Source: a virus
Length of the DNA stretch: 22,833 nucleotides
Strand: one strand, 5' to 3'
Virus record (IMG/VR): IMGVR_UViG_3300008216_000091
Location: 1-22,833 of that record
This document shows positions 14,658 through 21,290 of this stretch, piece by piece (position 1 is the first letter of the stretch; the number at the start of each line of letters is the position of its first letter). The translations under genes and the position numbers were made by a program. Under the pieces are notes generated by a model, which worked only from the letters and a program-made list of their open reading frames with translations, had not been told where the DNA came from and searched no databases.

Positions 14658-15479
14658 TTATTCCGATTGACCTGGGTTGAGCATCGGCCACAATTCGTCC
14701 GTGCGTTCCTCGGGCGTCTTGTATCCGCCGGTCTTGCCGCTGGTGGGCGAAATCTCTCCCCCCCGTGATGGGAAAGGTGAGGCTTTGGCGGCTTTCGCCG
14801 TCGCCCGGTCGGCATCCCGCACCACTTTTTTGATCCCCTCCCACTGTTTTCGCAGCAACTCGGGGAACTCTTGATCAAGTGGCGCACCCGTACGCGACAA
14901 GTACATGTCGCGCATCATCTCGTAGATGAGCGGGTGATCGGGAAGACCCTGTTCCTCGCGGAGTTTCACAAACCGGGCTTCGAGGGCCTGCTCAGCTTGC
15001 TTGCCTTGGCTACTGCCTACACGCTCGGACAGTTCCTGCTGGTCCTGTCTGAGCTTCGCAATGATCTGGTCACGCTGCTGGACCGCCTGATTGAGAGGAT
15101 TGATCCCCTCGGTCACCATGCGTTCCATGAGCTGCGCGGCCGTCGCCCCATCCAGATACGGTAATTTGCGTAACTCGTCCAGCATAGTGGTTTGACTCTG
15201 CTGTCCCTGCTGAGCCTGCTGCTGAGCCTGCTGCTGGGCCTGACGCGCATACTGCTGTTGCTGCATTTGCTGGGCATACTGCTGCAACTGCTGTGTCTGC
15301 TTGGTGCGTTCGGTATCCCACGCTTTACGGTCCTCGGCAAGGGCCTGCGTTTTCCTCGTGTACTCGGCCTGAGCCTCCGCTGGCCAGGAATCGGATGTCT
15401 TGGTTTCTCCTCCACTCTCTGTAAGGTCCGGAGCCACCCCCGTTTCCTCGGGTGCAGCCGTCACATCGTCATCTGCCAT
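14658..15479 (-). CDS. Capsid scaffolding protein
   Basis: A 273-residue, highly charged, Gln-rich protein just upstream of the major capsid gene. Residues about 60-97 are a Gln/Ala tract (QQMQQQQYARQAQQQAQQQ), residues 130-175 are coiled coil (QQRDQIIAKLRQDQQELSER), and the C-terminus is basic then acidic (RATAKAAKASPF to TPEERTDELWPML). This is the usual build of scaffolding proteins, which guide capsid assembly and are then lost; the basic C-terminal part would bind the capsid protein. The start has GAGGAG at ideal spacing. A strong promoter and a leader hairpin lie in the 147 bases upstream. Confidence 0.8.
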   Translation of the reverse strand: MADDDVTAAPEETGVAPDLTESGGETKTSDSWPAEAQAEYTRKTQALAEDRKAWDTERTKQTQQLQQYAQQMQQQQYARQAQQQAQQQAQQGQQSQTTMLDELRKLPYLDGATAAQLMERMVTEGINPLNQAVQQRDQIIAKLRQDQQELSERVGSSQGKQAEQALEARFVKLREEQGLPDHPLIYEMMRDMYLSRTGAPLDQEFPELLRKQWEGIKKVVRDADRATAKAAKASPFPSRGGEISPTSGKTGGYKTPEERTDELWPMLNPGQSE

Positions 15480-15522
15480 ATCCGCTCCTCAGTCGAGTGG
15501 CCCGTGAGTGCGTCGAGAGGTG

Positions 15523-15538
15523 CTCATCTGCCGATGAG
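15523..15538 (-). promoter_or_regulatory. Hairpin in the scaffold mRNA leader
   Basis: A perfect 6-bp inverted repeat, CTCATC and GATGAG around a 4-base loop, lies about 45 bases upstream of the scaffold start and inside the leader made from the promoter at 15598-15626. It may stabilise the leader RNA or control translation. Its size is modest, so chance is possible. Confidence 0.3.
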
Positions 15539-15597
15539 TCTCCTGATGCGTGTTCACGATCCGTGTTCGCCTCAGTCCTGTCTGGGCAGTCGATCTC

Positions 15598-15626
15598 AGT
15601 ATAGAAAGGGGCGAGAATCCTGTCAA
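15598..15626 (-). promoter_or_regulatory. Sigma70-type promoter for scaffold and capsid genes
   Basis: On the minus strand TTGACA (15626-15621, full consensus) is followed by a 17-base spacer and TATACT (15603-15598, 5 of 6). The -35 box begins directly after the portal stop codon. Transcription should start near 15591, leaving a leader of about 110 bases before the scaffold ATG. This would give extra transcripts for scaffold and capsid, the proteins needed in most copies, without raising portal and terminase. Confidence 0.75.
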
Positions 15627-17819
15627 CTACATCTGCTGCTGCGACATCGCCTGCGCCAACGCCTCGGGGGCCTGCGGAGCGACCTGCTGACTGGCCTTGA
15701 CCTGCTCCAGCGCCATATCCACGGCCTGGGCGGCCGCTTTCGCGGCGGCCTGCTGGGTCGCCTGGGCGACAGCACTCTGGATCTGTTGCTGCTGCATCCC
15801 GCTCTCCCGTCGCTCGGACGCCTGGACGAGAAACTGCCGACACTTGTTCCAGAACGCCACGAAGCCCTGCTGGATGCCCTGACTCGCGCCGAGCCATTCC
15901 GTCGTGGCCATTTCCGACTCCAGCTCATCCATGATGACGCGCAGGTTCCAGAATGGCATTGGAAGATGCTCCGGCAGCGGCTGCCCCTCCCAGAGGCGTT
16001 CGACCAGGGATCGGGCGAGCTTGCGATACTGCGACTCTCTGGCTTCGCGGCCGATATCGCCCATTTCCAGGTCAGACGCGATTTTCTCCTTATCGATGCG
16101 CCCGGTACGTTCATCGACGTACAGAATCCCCAGTGGTGATTGGAGGTGTTCACGAATCCGAGCTTCCCGGAGCGCCCGGAGTTCAGGAATCAGGCTTCCG
16201 CGTTCGACCGTGATGGAGTAATCGGTCCCCGATCGGAGGATTTCCGACGCCTGGAAGGTGAAGACCTCGTCTCGCATACTCTTATCGGTGTAATGGAGCG
16301 TCCGCATCGCCGGATAGTATTCCTTGACCCGGTTGATCCGCATTTCCTTGACCTTGGCGAATCGCTGCCCGAGATGCTGATAGAGATTTCCCCACTGGGT
16401 GTCGATAATCTCCTGGAGCATCGGGACGGCCATCGGACCGCGCATCTGACCCGGAAACTTCGATTCGGAGAACAGATCGATCCCCCCCGCGATTTCACGC
16501 ATCAATTTGATCGTTAAATCAATTGATTGCATGAACCAGGCAGGTAGCTGGGGCGGATCACGGCGCTGGATCATCTTCACGCCGGTTTCAGTCAGGCCCC
16601 CTTCGATCGGAGCCGGGTAATCGGCGGGGATATCTTCCCGTCTCACCGTCGGGCCGAGCAGTTCATCGGCATAAATGGACGCATTCGCCTGTTCGCCCAG
16701 CTGGGAGAGGCGTTTATTGAGAAACCGCTGTGGCGCAATCAGATCGGAGAGGTAATCCGTGCTCCAGAAGCTCGTCGTCGTCGGCCCCCAGTGATAATCC
16801 ACGATCGGGATGGATTCGTAGGGACTATCGCCGTCCTGGATGATCTGTTCACCGGGAATGAACGCGGAGTACTTCCCACGGGGGTGTTTTGACGAGATCG
16901 GCTGAAATCGTTCCACCACGACGGAAAGATCAGGATCATTCTGCGCCTGACTCCCCTGAATGCGTGGAATAAGGTCCTGGAGATGCACCGAGCCGGTCGG
17001 ATCGCCCAGCTGCTTGATATCGGTGCTGAGAATCCGCACTTCGGACGCATCCTTGATATTCTGGATAGTTTCGGCACTGATGTCGTAATTTGCCTCGATC
17101 CAGCCCAGCGTCCGGATTTTGGCCAGATACACGGCCTGATCCGGGCTGAGATCGTCCAAGGATCGCACCGAGGCATCCACAAAGACCTGGAGAGGGCTCA
17201 GAATTTCACTGCCCACGTCACCGGCCAGGACCATCTCCTCCACGACCTCGAACCGTTCGGCCGGAGCCCCCTGCATGAGTGCCTCCTGCCGGAGGGACTC
17301 GGGTATTTGCTCCCCGGTCTGCACATCGGTCCAGACGAGTTCATTCGTCTCGGGATCGAAGCGGGGCATCGGTTCCATCGTGGCATCTTTGACCCACGGC
17401 ACGTATTCAAAGGCCACGCCGCCAATCGCCATCCACCAGAGGATTTCCCACGTCCGTGACCGCTGATCGAGCTTTTCATCCAGCGCCCGGATCAATTTAT
17501 TGACCACCTCGGCATTTCCGACCGATTTCGGGTCCTGTTTATCGGCCCGCGCCTTGAACACGGGTGCGATACTGCTCAGACGCCCCATCATCTTGTGGAG
17601 CATCTGTCCGGCGAGATTGAAGACCAGGTAGAGCTTGTTCGGGTCCCGTTTCCGGGTAAAGAGCACCCGATTTTGGCTCCCGATCCAGTGTTCGCCGGAG
17701 GCAAACGACAGATTGGTCAAGATCCGGAGTTCGACCGACCCGACGTTCCGGGCTTTCTGGGCACGAAGCCGGTTGTAGTCGTCGGTATACTCCGCCAGGG
17801 CAGTTGCCGTATCAGCCAT
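15627..17819 (-). CDS. Portal protein
   Basis: A 730-residue protein of the length seen in large portals of short-tailed phages. Portals form a dodecamer at one vertex through which DNA enters and leaves. Recognisable parts are the N-terminal region (SFASGEHWIGSQNR, NKLYLVFNLAGQMLHKMMGR), a core strand region (EILSPLQVFVDASVRSLDDL), clip and stem region (WGPTTTSFWSTDYLSDLIAP, FLNKRLSQLGEQANASIYAD) and the segment IDLTIKLMREIAGGIDLFSE. The C-terminus (about 650-730) is Gln/Ala-rich coiled coil, as in a barrel. ATG follows the previous stop by 6 bases with AGGA upstream. Position after terminase and before scaffold is typical. Confidence 0.85.
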   Translation of the reverse strand: MADTATALAEYTDDYNRLRAQKARNVGSVELRILTNLSFASGEHWIGSQNRVLFTRKRDPNKLYLVFNLAGQMLHKMMGRLSSIAPVFKARADKQDPKSVGNAEVVNKLIRALDEKLDQRSRTWEILWWMAIGGVAFEYVPWVKDATMEPMPRFDPETNELVWTDVQTGEQIPESLRQEALMQGAPAERFEVVEEMVLAGDVGSEILSPLQVFVDASVRSLDDLSPDQAVYLAKIRTLGWIEANYDISAETIQNIKDASEVRILSTDIKQLGDPTGSVHLQDLIPRIQGSQAQNDPDLSVVVERFQPISSKHPRGKYSAFIPGEQIIQDGDSPYESIPIVDYHWGPTTTSFWSTDYLSDLIAPQRFLNKRLSQLGEQANASIYADELLGPTVRREDIPADYPAPIEGGLTETGVKMIQRRDPPQLPAWFMQSIDLTIKLMREIAGGIDLFSESKFPGQMRGPMAVPMLQEIIDTQWGNLYQHLGQRFAKVKEMRINRVKEYYPAMRTLHYTDKSMRDEVFTFQASEILRSGTDYSITVERGSLIPELRALREARIREHLQSPLGILYVDERTGRIDKEKIASDLEMGDIGREARESQYRKLARSLVERLWEGQPLPEHLPMPFWNLRVIMDELESEMATTEWLGASQGIQQGFVAFWNKCRQFLVQASERRESGMQQQQIQSAVAQATQQAAAKAAAQAVDMALEQVKASQQVAPQAPEALAQAMSQQQM

Positions 17820-17825
17820 GATGTC

Positions 17826-17996
17826 CTAGCTGGGACGCCGACGCACGGTGGCGGCTGGGGTCTGCCGTGCAGGAACCACCGGACGACGGGTCACCGGTCC
17901 CGTCCGGGAGTGTTTCAGGGCGGCCTCATCCTTCCGGTACTGGGCTTTGCCGGCCGCGTCATAGCTGTACTTTTTCCCGGTTGATCCAATCGGCAT
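17826..17996 (-). CDS. Small basic protein between terminase and portal
   Basis: A 56-residue basic protein (MPIGSTGKKYSYDAAGKAQY, then an Arg/Pro-rich tail ending VRRRPS). Its ATG shares a base with the previous stop (TGATG) and has TAGGAG upstream, an arrangement repeated at the terminase junction. The start, MPIGSTGKKYSYDAAGKAxY, resembles small proteins often found beside portals; this is from memory. It is probably nucleic-acid or portal associated because of its charge. Confidence 0.55.
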   Translation of the reverse strand: MPIGSTGKKYSYDAAGKAQYRKDEAALKHSRTGPVTRRPVVPARQTPAATVRRRPS

Positions 17997-18019
17997 CAGT
18001 GCGCTCCTAGATGAGCATC
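17992..18019 (-). repeat. Junction repeat, copy 2 (upstream of the 56-residue gene)
   Basis: A 28-base segment that matches 18343-18370 at 24 of 28 positions. It holds the end of one gene (encoding DAHLGAH and stop), a TAGGAG ribosome-binding site and the overlapping start of the next gene (TGATGCC). The same units are present in the same order in copy 1. Confidence 0.75.
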
Positions 18020-18202
18020 CGGAAGATCCGCCATCTGCCGGTCGGCAGGCAGGCTAGACGGGGTGTCCGCGTTGGCTATCATGATTATCTGTTCCAGAGA
18101 ATCCATCCGGTCCTGCAAGGTCTGGATCTGGTCCGTCTGGTCCGGAGGCAGCAAAGGCACGTTGAGCCACGTCTGCAAATGTTTGCGGAGTTGTGCCAAC
18201 AT
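17996..18202 (-). CDS. Small coiled-coil protein ending in HLGAH
   Basis: A 68-residue frame starting at ATG 18202 (MLAQLRKHLQTWLNVPLLPP), with a short coiled coil, QIQTLQDRMDSLEQIIMIAN, and the C-terminus DAHLGAH, the same last residues as TerL (DVHLGAH). Codons here end mostly in G or C, as in true genes of this phage, whereas the alternative frame across 18054-18200 does not. AGGAG lies 10 bases before the ATG. It may be an independent gene translated from inside the 97-residue frame, or the continuation of that frame after a frameshift. Confidence 0.55.
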   Translation of the reverse strand: MLAQLRKHLQTWLNVPLLPPDQTDQIQTLQDRMDSLEQIIMIANADTPSSLPADRQMADLPDAHLGAH

Positions 18203-18347
18203 GGGTCATCATCTCCTGATAGAGCACCTGCAACGACCGGGACTCGGTCTGTCCGTTGGGTCCCTGCTTGGTGAGCGAGAGCGTCTGCATCACGAACGAC
18301 AGTTGCCGTTGCATCTCGGCTAATTGGGTTTCCATCGACGCTGGCAT
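18054..18347 (-). CDS. Small coiled-coil protein downstream of TerL, possibly frameshifted
   Basis: A 97-residue frame starting at ATG 18347, overlapping the TerL stop as TGATG with TAGGAG upstream. Residues 5-48 (METQLAEMQRQLSFVMQTLS, then LQVLYQEMMTH) are a believable helix with GC-rich third positions. After about residue 50 composition changes to ASGPDGPDPDLAGPDG, with poor codon bias, exactly where the 68-residue frame begins. So the real product may stop being this frame near 18200: a +1 frameshift, a one-base sequence error, or two overlapping genes. Confidence 0.5.
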   Translation of the reverse strand: MPASMETQLAEMQRQLSFVMQTLSLTKQGPNGQTESRSLQVLYQEMMTHVGTTPQTFADVAQRAFAASGPDGPDPDLAGPDGFSGTDNHDSQRGHPV

Positions 18348-18370
18348 CAGTGGGCTCCTAAATGGACATC
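18343..18370 (-). repeat. Junction repeat, copy 1 (end of TerL)
   Basis: The partner of 17992-18019, with 24 of 28 bases identical. It encodes the last residues of TerL (DVHLGAH), a TAGGAG ribosome-binding site and the TGATG stop-start overlap with the next gene. Confidence 0.75.
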
Positions 18371-19921
18371 GACCGGTGTCCGACGGGCTTTCTTCCGAAG
18401 GGGCGACCCGTACCACTGGATGGACCCGGACGGCGGGACCATCGGGCGCGTGGGCCGTGTACGAACCGCACGCGGATGGCGTGACAGGACGTGTTCCACG
18501 CAATCCAGGGCATGGTCATTGACTTTCACGCGCTCATATTTCCCGGCCGCCGTGGACTGATCGGGCCACTGGGCATATTCCAGTTCATAGGGCACCAGCG
18601 AGAGCCACGGCGCGAGACAAATCTGGTCATGCTGGAAGTACTGCCGTGTCGCTTCGGTCCGGACTTCGCGTCCACGCTGGTTCGCCAGCAGGTGCAGGCC
18701 ATGATGGAGGCATTCCTGCTTGAACTGGGAGTTACTGTCCACCCAGGCCAGCGGGCGGGTTTGCCAGAGGGCGGCCATCCGGCAGACGGCATCGGTCCAG
18801 CGGACAATCGAACTCGTCTCGTCCAGTTCCGGCGTATTGGCGACGTAGCGATAATTCGTGACCTCATCGAGCACATAGGCCACGCCCGTCGGGGACACGG
18901 CCACGACCACGGCGGCGCAATAGGTCCCGGTATCGGCCCCCAGCGTCACGGTCCAGTCGGACGGCAGCTTCAGATTCTCGCGCACCGCCCCTCGTTCGGG
19001 ATTATGCCACAAGTGGGGATGGCTCGTCAGGGAGAGTTGTCGTCCGCCCCGCTGATAATTGTACACGCGCCCGACGTAGTCCCCCAGCGTCCCGAGATAG
19101 GCAATCGAGAACTTCTCGCGGGTGAGGAGGTGTTCATCGCGGTCCATTGCGGACTGATCGAAGCTGTACGGATTCACGACGGCCGGAATCCCGCAGTGAC
19201 AGACCCACTGGGGAAAATCGGCATGGTCATGTCCATGGTCGTGAAACACCTGCACCCAGGGACGGTCAGGGGTGGTCGGAAAGACCGCATATCCCTGTCG
19301 AACGCGGAGATTCTGCGACACGGAGGTGAAACATTCAATGCCCGGCAGTTGATACGCCTCGCAGTAGATATAGGCATCGACCTCCTTGCCCTTGAGGGAC
19401 TCGGCGCGTTCCCAGCTCCGGGCCTCGAACCGCGCCCCATTATCGAGTTCCAGCCAGAGGCGGCCATCCTTCGGACGGTTCTGCAGCGAGGCATACCGCT
19501 GATTGAGTCCCCGTTCCGAGCACAGGGCTTCCAGGAGATAGTCAAATTCCGGGGCACACATATCATATTCGTTCCCGACCAGATAGACCAGGGCGTTGGG
19601 CACGGCGGCAAACGCGGCGGCCCAGATTCCGGCTCCGGCGGATTTCCCGGATTTGTACGCGCCCAGCTCCGCCACGACCTTGGCCCGCCCATGGGGTCTC
19701 GGCGTGAGCGTCCGGGTCGCCAGGGAGGCATCGGGCAGTCTGACCTGGATGGTGCGATCTCGCGCCGTCGGCGGGGTATCGGTCAGGACGTATCCATCAG
19801 TCGTCGCCCACCACGCGGCCTGATGTTCAAACGGCACGAACGCAATCCGCTCGCAGAGAAACCGGCGGAAGGCCGTGATCAGTTCATCGCGCAGGGGCGG
19901 GGGCGCAGTGACGGTCGGCAT
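18347..19921 (-). CDS. terL: Terminase large subunit (DNA packaging ATPase and nuclease)
   Basis: A 524-residue packaging motor. Walker A is GAYKSGKS (residues 87-94), and VDAYIYCEAYQ near 181-191 gives Walker B with catalytic E188. The C-terminal RNase H-like nuclease shows LGADTGTYCAAV (D330), AWVDSNSQF (D395) and NDHALDCVEHVL (D469, D473), in the right order and spacing. The enzyme cuts concatemeric DNA and pumps it through the portal using ATP. The ATG overlaps the stop of the small membrane protein gene (TGATG). The last residues after 485 are basic and Pro-rich, and the final HLGAH is shared with a downstream ORF. Confidence 0.92.
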   Translation of the reverse strand: MPTVTAPPPLRDELITAFRRFLCERIAFVPFEHQAAWWATTDGYVLTDTPPTARDRTIQVRLPDASLATRTLTPRPHGRAKVVAELGAYKSGKSAGAGIWAAAFAAVPNALVYLVGNEYDMCAPEFDYLLEALCSERGLNQRYASLQNRPKDGRLWLELDNGARFEARSWERAESLKGKEVDAYIYCEAYQLPGIECFTSVSQNLRVRQGYAVFPTTPDRPWVQVFHDHGHDHADFPQWVCHCGIPAVVNPYSFDQSAMDRDEHLLTREKFSIAYLGTLGDYVGRVYNYQRGGRQLSLTSHPHLWHNPERGAVRENLKLPSDWTVTLGADTGTYCAAVVVAVSPTGVAYVLDEVTNYRYVANTPELDETSSIVRWTDAVCRMAALWQTRPLAWVDSNSQFKQECLHHGLHLLANQRGREVRTEATRQYFQHDQICLAPWLSLVPYELEYAQWPDQSTAAGKYERVKVNDHALDCVEHVLSRHPRAVRTRPTRPMVPPSGSIQWYGSPLRKKARRTPVDVHLGAH

Positions 19922-20088
19922 CAGCGCCGGAGTTCGAGCAGGAGTGCCGTCAGCGCGACCCCGGCGAGCGTCCCGGCTTCCCCATCAAGCGTCACGTCGT
20001 ACTGGGTCGCGGTGAGCAGCTGGAGCCCCAGCAGCGTGACGCAGAGAATCGAAACGTGCAGGAACCGCCAGACCGGAGGATCAGCCAT
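19921..20088 (-). CDS. Small two-helix membrane protein
   Basis: A 55-residue protein, MADPPVWRFLHVSILCVTLL at the N-terminus, ending TALLLELRR. It has two hydrophobic segments: residues about 11-27 (HVSILCVTLLGLQLLTA) and 40-52 (AGVALTALLLEL), linked by a polar turn with Asp and Glu. Its start overlaps the preceding stop (ATGATGG) and its stop overlaps the TerL start (TGATG), so it lies in a fully coupled chain. Two short helices are compatible with a holin or a small membrane anchor, but I see no lysis gene beside it. GGGGAG lies about 15 bases upstream. Confidence 0.6.
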   Translation of the reverse strand: MADPPVWRFLHVSILCVTLLGLQLLTATQYDVTLDGEAGTLAGVALTALLLELRR

Positions 20089-20534
20089 CATGACACCGTC
20101 GATCGCTCCCCCTCGTACCGCTGGAGCAGGTCATGATAAAACGACGCCAGGGGCGATTCTTTCCCGGCCATCCCGGCAACCTTGGCCTCGATCGCCGTCC
20201 GGCATGTATCCGCTTTCAGCTTCGACGCCCCATCGCACGATGCATAGTTCGTCGTCCACAAGAAATACGCCATCTCATTGTAATGTTTCCGTAACGATAC
20301 GTCGAGCCGCCGATCGTCCCCCAGCTGGTGCCACGGGACCCCGCCCGTCTGGATCTCAATCGCGACCAGCACCTCGGGCTGCATCGGCCACGACGCCTCC
20401 GCCTGGAGTAACCGATCCTCCGTCGCATCGTCCGGACAGAAATACGGCACGACCTCCGCGACCGGTGCCCCCGATAACACCATCGATGCAAAATCCGTCG
20501 CCTCCCGACCCGTCAGCTTCCGGATCTTATCCAC
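20088..20534 (-). CDS. Unknown protein upstream of TerL, possible small terminase
   Basis: A 148-residue protein starting at GTG 20534 (first residues MDKIRKLTGREATDFASMVL). It has a helical N-terminus, then ASWPMQPEVLVAIEIQTGGV, and a longer helical C-terminal part (HYNEMAYFLWTTNYASCDGA, KADTCRTAIEAKVAGMAGKE). Position just before TerL, with only the small membrane gene between, and an all-helical build make it a candidate for the small terminase subunit that recognises the packaging site. No helix-turn-helix is obvious, and the neighbouring 105-residue gene has one, so that gene is a rival. The two genes overlap by 8 bases. Confidence 0.55.
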   Translation of the reverse strand: MDKIRKLTGREATDFASMVLSGAPVAEVVPYFCPDDATEDRLLQAEASWPMQPEVLVAIEIQTGGVPWHQLGDDRRLDVSLRKHYNEMAYFLWTTNYASCDGASKLKADTCRTAIEAKVAGMAGKESPLASFYHDLLQRYEGERSTVS

Positions 20535-20844
20535 GGAGACGCACCGATCGCTCGCTCTTCGGAAACCGTACCGTTACCTCGCACCCGCACGCCTCCGCAT
20601 ATCGCAAGAACCACCGCATCGTACTTGTTCCCCCTACCCCGCGCTTCTTGTAAAAATACTGATACATCGACCCCGGACGTACCCCCAGTATCGCACACAC
20701 CGCCACAATCGTTAATCCGGACCTCGACCGCATCTCCTGTAACAAGGCCGCAAACCCCTCGGGATCTGCCCCCAATGCATACGACACCACCACAGACTCC
20801 GGTACCCGCTCGCGTGTCCGACCAATCGGTGATATCCCAGTCAT
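20527..20844 (-). CDS. Helix-turn-helix protein, first gene of the late block
   Basis: A 105-residue protein. Residues 30-80 read as a helix (FAALLQEMRSRSG) followed by a helix-turn-helix, LTIVAVCAILGVRPGSMYQY, and FYKKRGVGGTSTMRWFLRYA, then a short strand (CEVTVRFP). The pattern is of Xre-like proteins of phages and mobile elements. It could be a repressor or activator of its own operon or the DNA-recognition subunit of terminase. I chose ATG 20844; GTG 20850 is possible. The promoter at 20855-20882 would leave only about 4 leader bases before this ATG, so the message may be nearly leaderless. Confidence 0.65.
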   Translation of the reverse strand: MTGISPIGRTRERVPESVVVSYALGADPEGFAALLQEMRSRSGLTIVAVCAILGVRPGSMYQYFYKKRGVGGTSTMRWFLRYAEACGCEVTVRFPKSERSVRLRG

Positions 20845-20854
20845 AGTCACTCAC

Positions 20855-20882
20855 TCTATACTCTGGTCACCCGGTGAGTCAA
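20855..20882 (-). promoter_or_regulatory. Sigma70-like promoter of the virion operon
   Basis: On the minus strand TTGACT (20882-20877, 5 of 6) precedes a 16-base spacer and TATAGA (20860-20855, 4 of 6). It reads into the helix-turn-helix gene and the packaging genes after it. It is weaker than the scaffold promoter, so it may need an activator. An inverted repeat sits in its spacer. Confidence 0.5.
20867..20877. promoter_or_regulatory. Operator-like inverted repeat in the promoter spacer
   Basis: TCACC and GGTGA flank a central base, giving an 11-base palindrome that lies between the -35 and -10 boxes of the minus-strand promoter. A bound dimer here would block RNA polymerase. The adjacent helix-turn-helix gene is a natural candidate for the binding protein. 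The arms are short, so this is tentative. Confidence 0.35.
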
Positions 20883-20933
20883 GGGGGTCCTGCAATGTAG
20901 ATGGGGATAAGGAGTGTCTTTTCAGATTCTATT

Positions 20934-20948
20934 CCCCCCTCCCCCCCC
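20934..20948. other. C/G tract with G-quadruplex potential
   Basis: A run of six C, one T and eight C on the plus strand gives a long G-run on the minus strand. It lies in the divergent control region 73 bases upstream of the minus-strand promoter. Such a run can form a G-quadruplex or i-motif and is also prone to length errors in sequencing. Confidence 0.5.
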
Positions 20949-21045
20949 GGCATCCATATAGCGTGAGGATTTGGATCTGTACTGCTTATTAATAATGATG
21001 TCGGCATCTCCGAATCCGCCGCTAGCTTCGCTTTATCCTCGCCCA

Positions 21046-21061
21046 TGTTCCACGTGGAACA
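21046..21061. promoter_or_regulatory. parS: parS-like 16-bp perfect palindrome (ParB-binding consensus)
   Basis: TGTTCCACGTGGAACA is a perfect palindrome and fits the form TGTTnCACGTGnAACA of chromosomal parS sites across bacteria; the canonical site is TGTTTCACGTGAAACA, and pseudomonad sites use the C/G variant seen here. ParB clamps load at such sites and spread to form the partition complex. With 14 specified positions the chance of finding one in a window this size is about 1 in 10,000 at equal base composition. I see no parA or parB in the window. Confidence 0.6.
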
Positions 21062-21259
21062 CGTCTCGACGTATGAAGATAGAGAGACCCTAGAAGATGT
21101 CTGGATTCACGGGAAGCCGTACGGCCGGGCGAGGTTCGCTTTCTGTTTGCTTGTATTGTGTCTGTCTTGTGAGGCTTCGAGGGGCTCAGCGTTGCCGCTC
21201 AAATAACCCTATCATATAGCATCGAATAGCATTGTATTAGGTGCCAGAGTATGCTAAAG

Positions 21260-21288
21260 TATAGTCATCAGCTGAGCCTAGATTAGGC
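21260..21288 (+). promoter_or_regulatory. Possible plus-strand promoter and operator
   Basis: TATAGT (21260-21265, 5 of 6 to the -10 consensus) lies in an AT-rich stretch, without a good -35 box. A further weak pair is TTGCCG (21192) and TATAGC (21215) with 17-base spacing. Just after the TATAGT box is a GCCTA-gat-TAGGC inverted repeat (21276-21288) that would cover the first transcribed bases. Together these could drive and control the plus-strand genes beginning at 21291. Confidence 0.3.
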
Positions 21289-21290
21289 GC

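Larger units (their letters stand above)
20883..21290. other. Divergent intergenic control region
   Basis: About 400 bases with no credible coding frame between the minus-strand virion operon and the plus-strand genes. It holds the C/G tract, two 10-bp perfect palindromes (TTATTAATAA at 20986-20995 and GCCGTACGGC at 21116-21125), the parS-like palindrome and, from about 21200, an AT-rich stretch with several -10-like sequences. This is the only sizeable non-coding region in the window and a reasonable place for regulation or replication functions. Confidence 0.6.

Noticed and set aside
15190-15300. CTG/CAG-rich stretch as a microsatellite or structural element
   Set aside because: It is explained by the Gln/Ala-rich tract of the scaffolding protein and is not a uniform tandem array.
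15192-16139. A Leu-rich plus-strand frame of 315 codons
   Set aside because: It reads the CTG-rich complement of Gln codons in the scaffold gene and the portal in reverse; it has no ribosome-binding site and no domain.
18491-20653. A 720-codon plus-strand open frame opposite TerL
   Set aside because: It is antisense to a terminase with all motifs in order. Long antisense frames arise easily from GC-biased third codon positions, and the translated sequence shows no domain.
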